This document shows, piece by piece, positions 4,554-5,217 of a stretch of 5,217 nucleotides of DNA. A program made the translations under genes and the position numbers. This stretch comes from JBIOJB01 sp044450465 (GTDB taxonomy: Bacteria; Chloroflexota; Dormibacteria; Dormibacterales; Dormibacteraceae), in assembly GCA_044450465.1 (NCBI GenBank), contig JBIOJB010000144.1, positions 1-5,217 on the forward strand, given 5' to 3'. The notes under the pieces were generated by a model that searched no databases, was not told the DNA's origin, and saw only the letters and a list, made by a program, of their open reading frames with translations. Each line of letters starts with the position of its first letter. Within the stretch, counting starts at the first letter, position 1.

Positions 4554-5217
4554 TTACTTTATGATATCCGCGACGACGCCGGCGCCGACGGTCTTGCCGC
4601 CCTCGCGGATGGCGAAGCGCAGGCCCTTCTCCATCGCGATGGGGGCGATCAGCTCCACCTCCATCGAGATGTTGTCCCCGGGCATCACCATCTCCGTGCC
4701 CTCGGGCAGCTTGATCGTCCCCGTCACGTCCGTGGTCCGGAAATAGAACTGCGGACGGTAGTTCGAGAAGAACGGCGTGTGCCGACCGCCCTCCTCCTTG
4801 GTGAGGACATAAGCCTCGCACTTGAAGTTCGTGTGCGGCGTGATCGACCCGGGCTTCGCCAACACCTGCCCGCGCTCCACTTCCTCACGCTTCGTCCCGC
4901 GCAACAGCGCCCCGATGTTGTCCCCAGCCTCGCCCGCGTCCAGCAGCTTGCGGAACATCTCAACGCCCGTCACGACCGTCTTCGTCGTCGCCCGTAGCCC
5001 GACGATCTCAACCTCGTCCCCGACCTTCACGATCCCACGCTCGATCCGGCCCGTCACCACCGTGCCGCGTCCCGAAATCGAGAACACGTCCTCGATCGGC
5101 ATCAGGAACGCACGGTCCTTGGGACGCTCAGGCTGCGGGATGTACTCGTCCACCGCCGCCATCAGCTTCAGCACCGCGTCATGGCCAAGTTCCGGATTGC
5201 GGCCCTCCAGCGCGCAC
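4554..5217 (-). CDS. tuf: Elongation factor Tu, C-terminal part (start lies beyond the right edge)
   Basis: EF-Tu is the GTPase that brings aminoacyl-tRNA to the ribosomal A-site. The window holds about 220 codons, more than half of the roughly 395-residue protein: the end of the G domain (ALEGRNPELGHDAV) and all of domains 2 and 3. Clear family blocks are LMPIEDVFSISGRGTVVTGR and GVEMFRKLLD in domain 2, and RGQVLAKPGSITPHT, EEGGRHTPFFSNYRPQFYFR, MVMPGDNISM and the C-terminal RFAIREGGKTVGAGVVADI in domain 3. The frame stays open through the right edge, so the GTG codon at 5172-5174 is internal and not a start. The stop is TAA at 4554-4556. The neighbours (tRNA-Trp, secE, nusG) are those usual for one tuf copy; whether a second copy exists cannot be seen. 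The wording of the sequence suggests an alphaproteobacterium. Confidence 0.98.
   Translation of the reverse strand, partial: CALEGRNPELGHDAVLKLMAAVDEYIPQPERPKDRAFLMPIEDVFSISGRGTVVTGRIERGIVKVGDEVEIVGLRATTKTVVTGVEMFRKLLDAGEAGDNIGALLRGTKREEVERGQVLAKPGSITPHTNFKCEAYVLTKEEGGRHTPFFSNYRPQFYFRTTDVTGTIKLPEGTEMVMPGDNISMEVELIAPIAMEKGLRFAIREGGKTVGAGVVADIIK

Noticed and set aside
1..5217. A novel defence, mobile or biosynthetic system
   Set aside because: All confident genes are conserved translation, transcription and secretion genes in their usual order. No accessory genes, integrase or transposase are visible.

Overview
The window is a piece of a GC-rich bacterial chromosome carrying the classic translation/transcription cluster tuf - tRNA-Trp - secE - nusG - rplK - rplA - rplJ - rplL - rpoB. 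All genes lie on the minus strand, so transcription runs from position 5217 towards position 1. The organism is probably an alphaproteobacterium. The EF-Tu segment (the ALEGRNPELGHDAVLKLM and AVDEYIPQPERPKD stretches), the RpoB N-terminus (TGRKRIRRSFGRIPEV, MPNLIEVQKASYDHFL) and the gene order all read like that class. This is pattern recognition from the sequence, not a database result.

Layout in transcription order. The 3' part of tuf enters from the right edge and stops at 4554. A three-copy tandem hairpin repeat (about 4377-4539) fills the gap between tuf and a tRNA-Trp(CCA) gene (4300-4375) whose 3' CCA is encoded. The next 468 bases (3832-4299) hold no solid gene. They contain an open frame resembling a Flp-type pilin transmembrane segment but lacking a usable start codon, and then a good sigma70-type promoter (TTGACA, 16 bp, TATGAA). 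secE (3634-3831) and nusG (3094-3630) follow, 3 nt apart. rplK and rplA (2596-3024 and 1902-2591) are 4 nt apart. The 447-base rplA-rplJ gap contains a double palindrome next to rplA and a highly structured rplJ leader. rplJ (945-1454, GTG start) and rplL (510-893) follow, then a terminator-like hairpin, probably the attenuator before rpoB. The first 95 codons of rpoB run off the left edge.

The genes belong together functionally. EF-Tu delivers aminoacyl-tRNA to a ribosomal stalk base built from L11, L10 and L7/L12. L1 lies at the E-site. SecE is the essential small subunit of the translocon. NusG couples RNA polymerase, whose beta subunit is RpoB, to the leading ribosome. In well-studied bacteria L1 and the L10-L12 complex repress their own messages, and structured RNA is visible here at both expected places.

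No new multi-gene system is visible; every confident gene is a core housekeeping gene. The parts worth a second look are non-coding: the triple hairpin array with G-rich loops, the double palindrome between rplA and rplJ, the pilin-like remnant behind the tRNA, and the leader structures.
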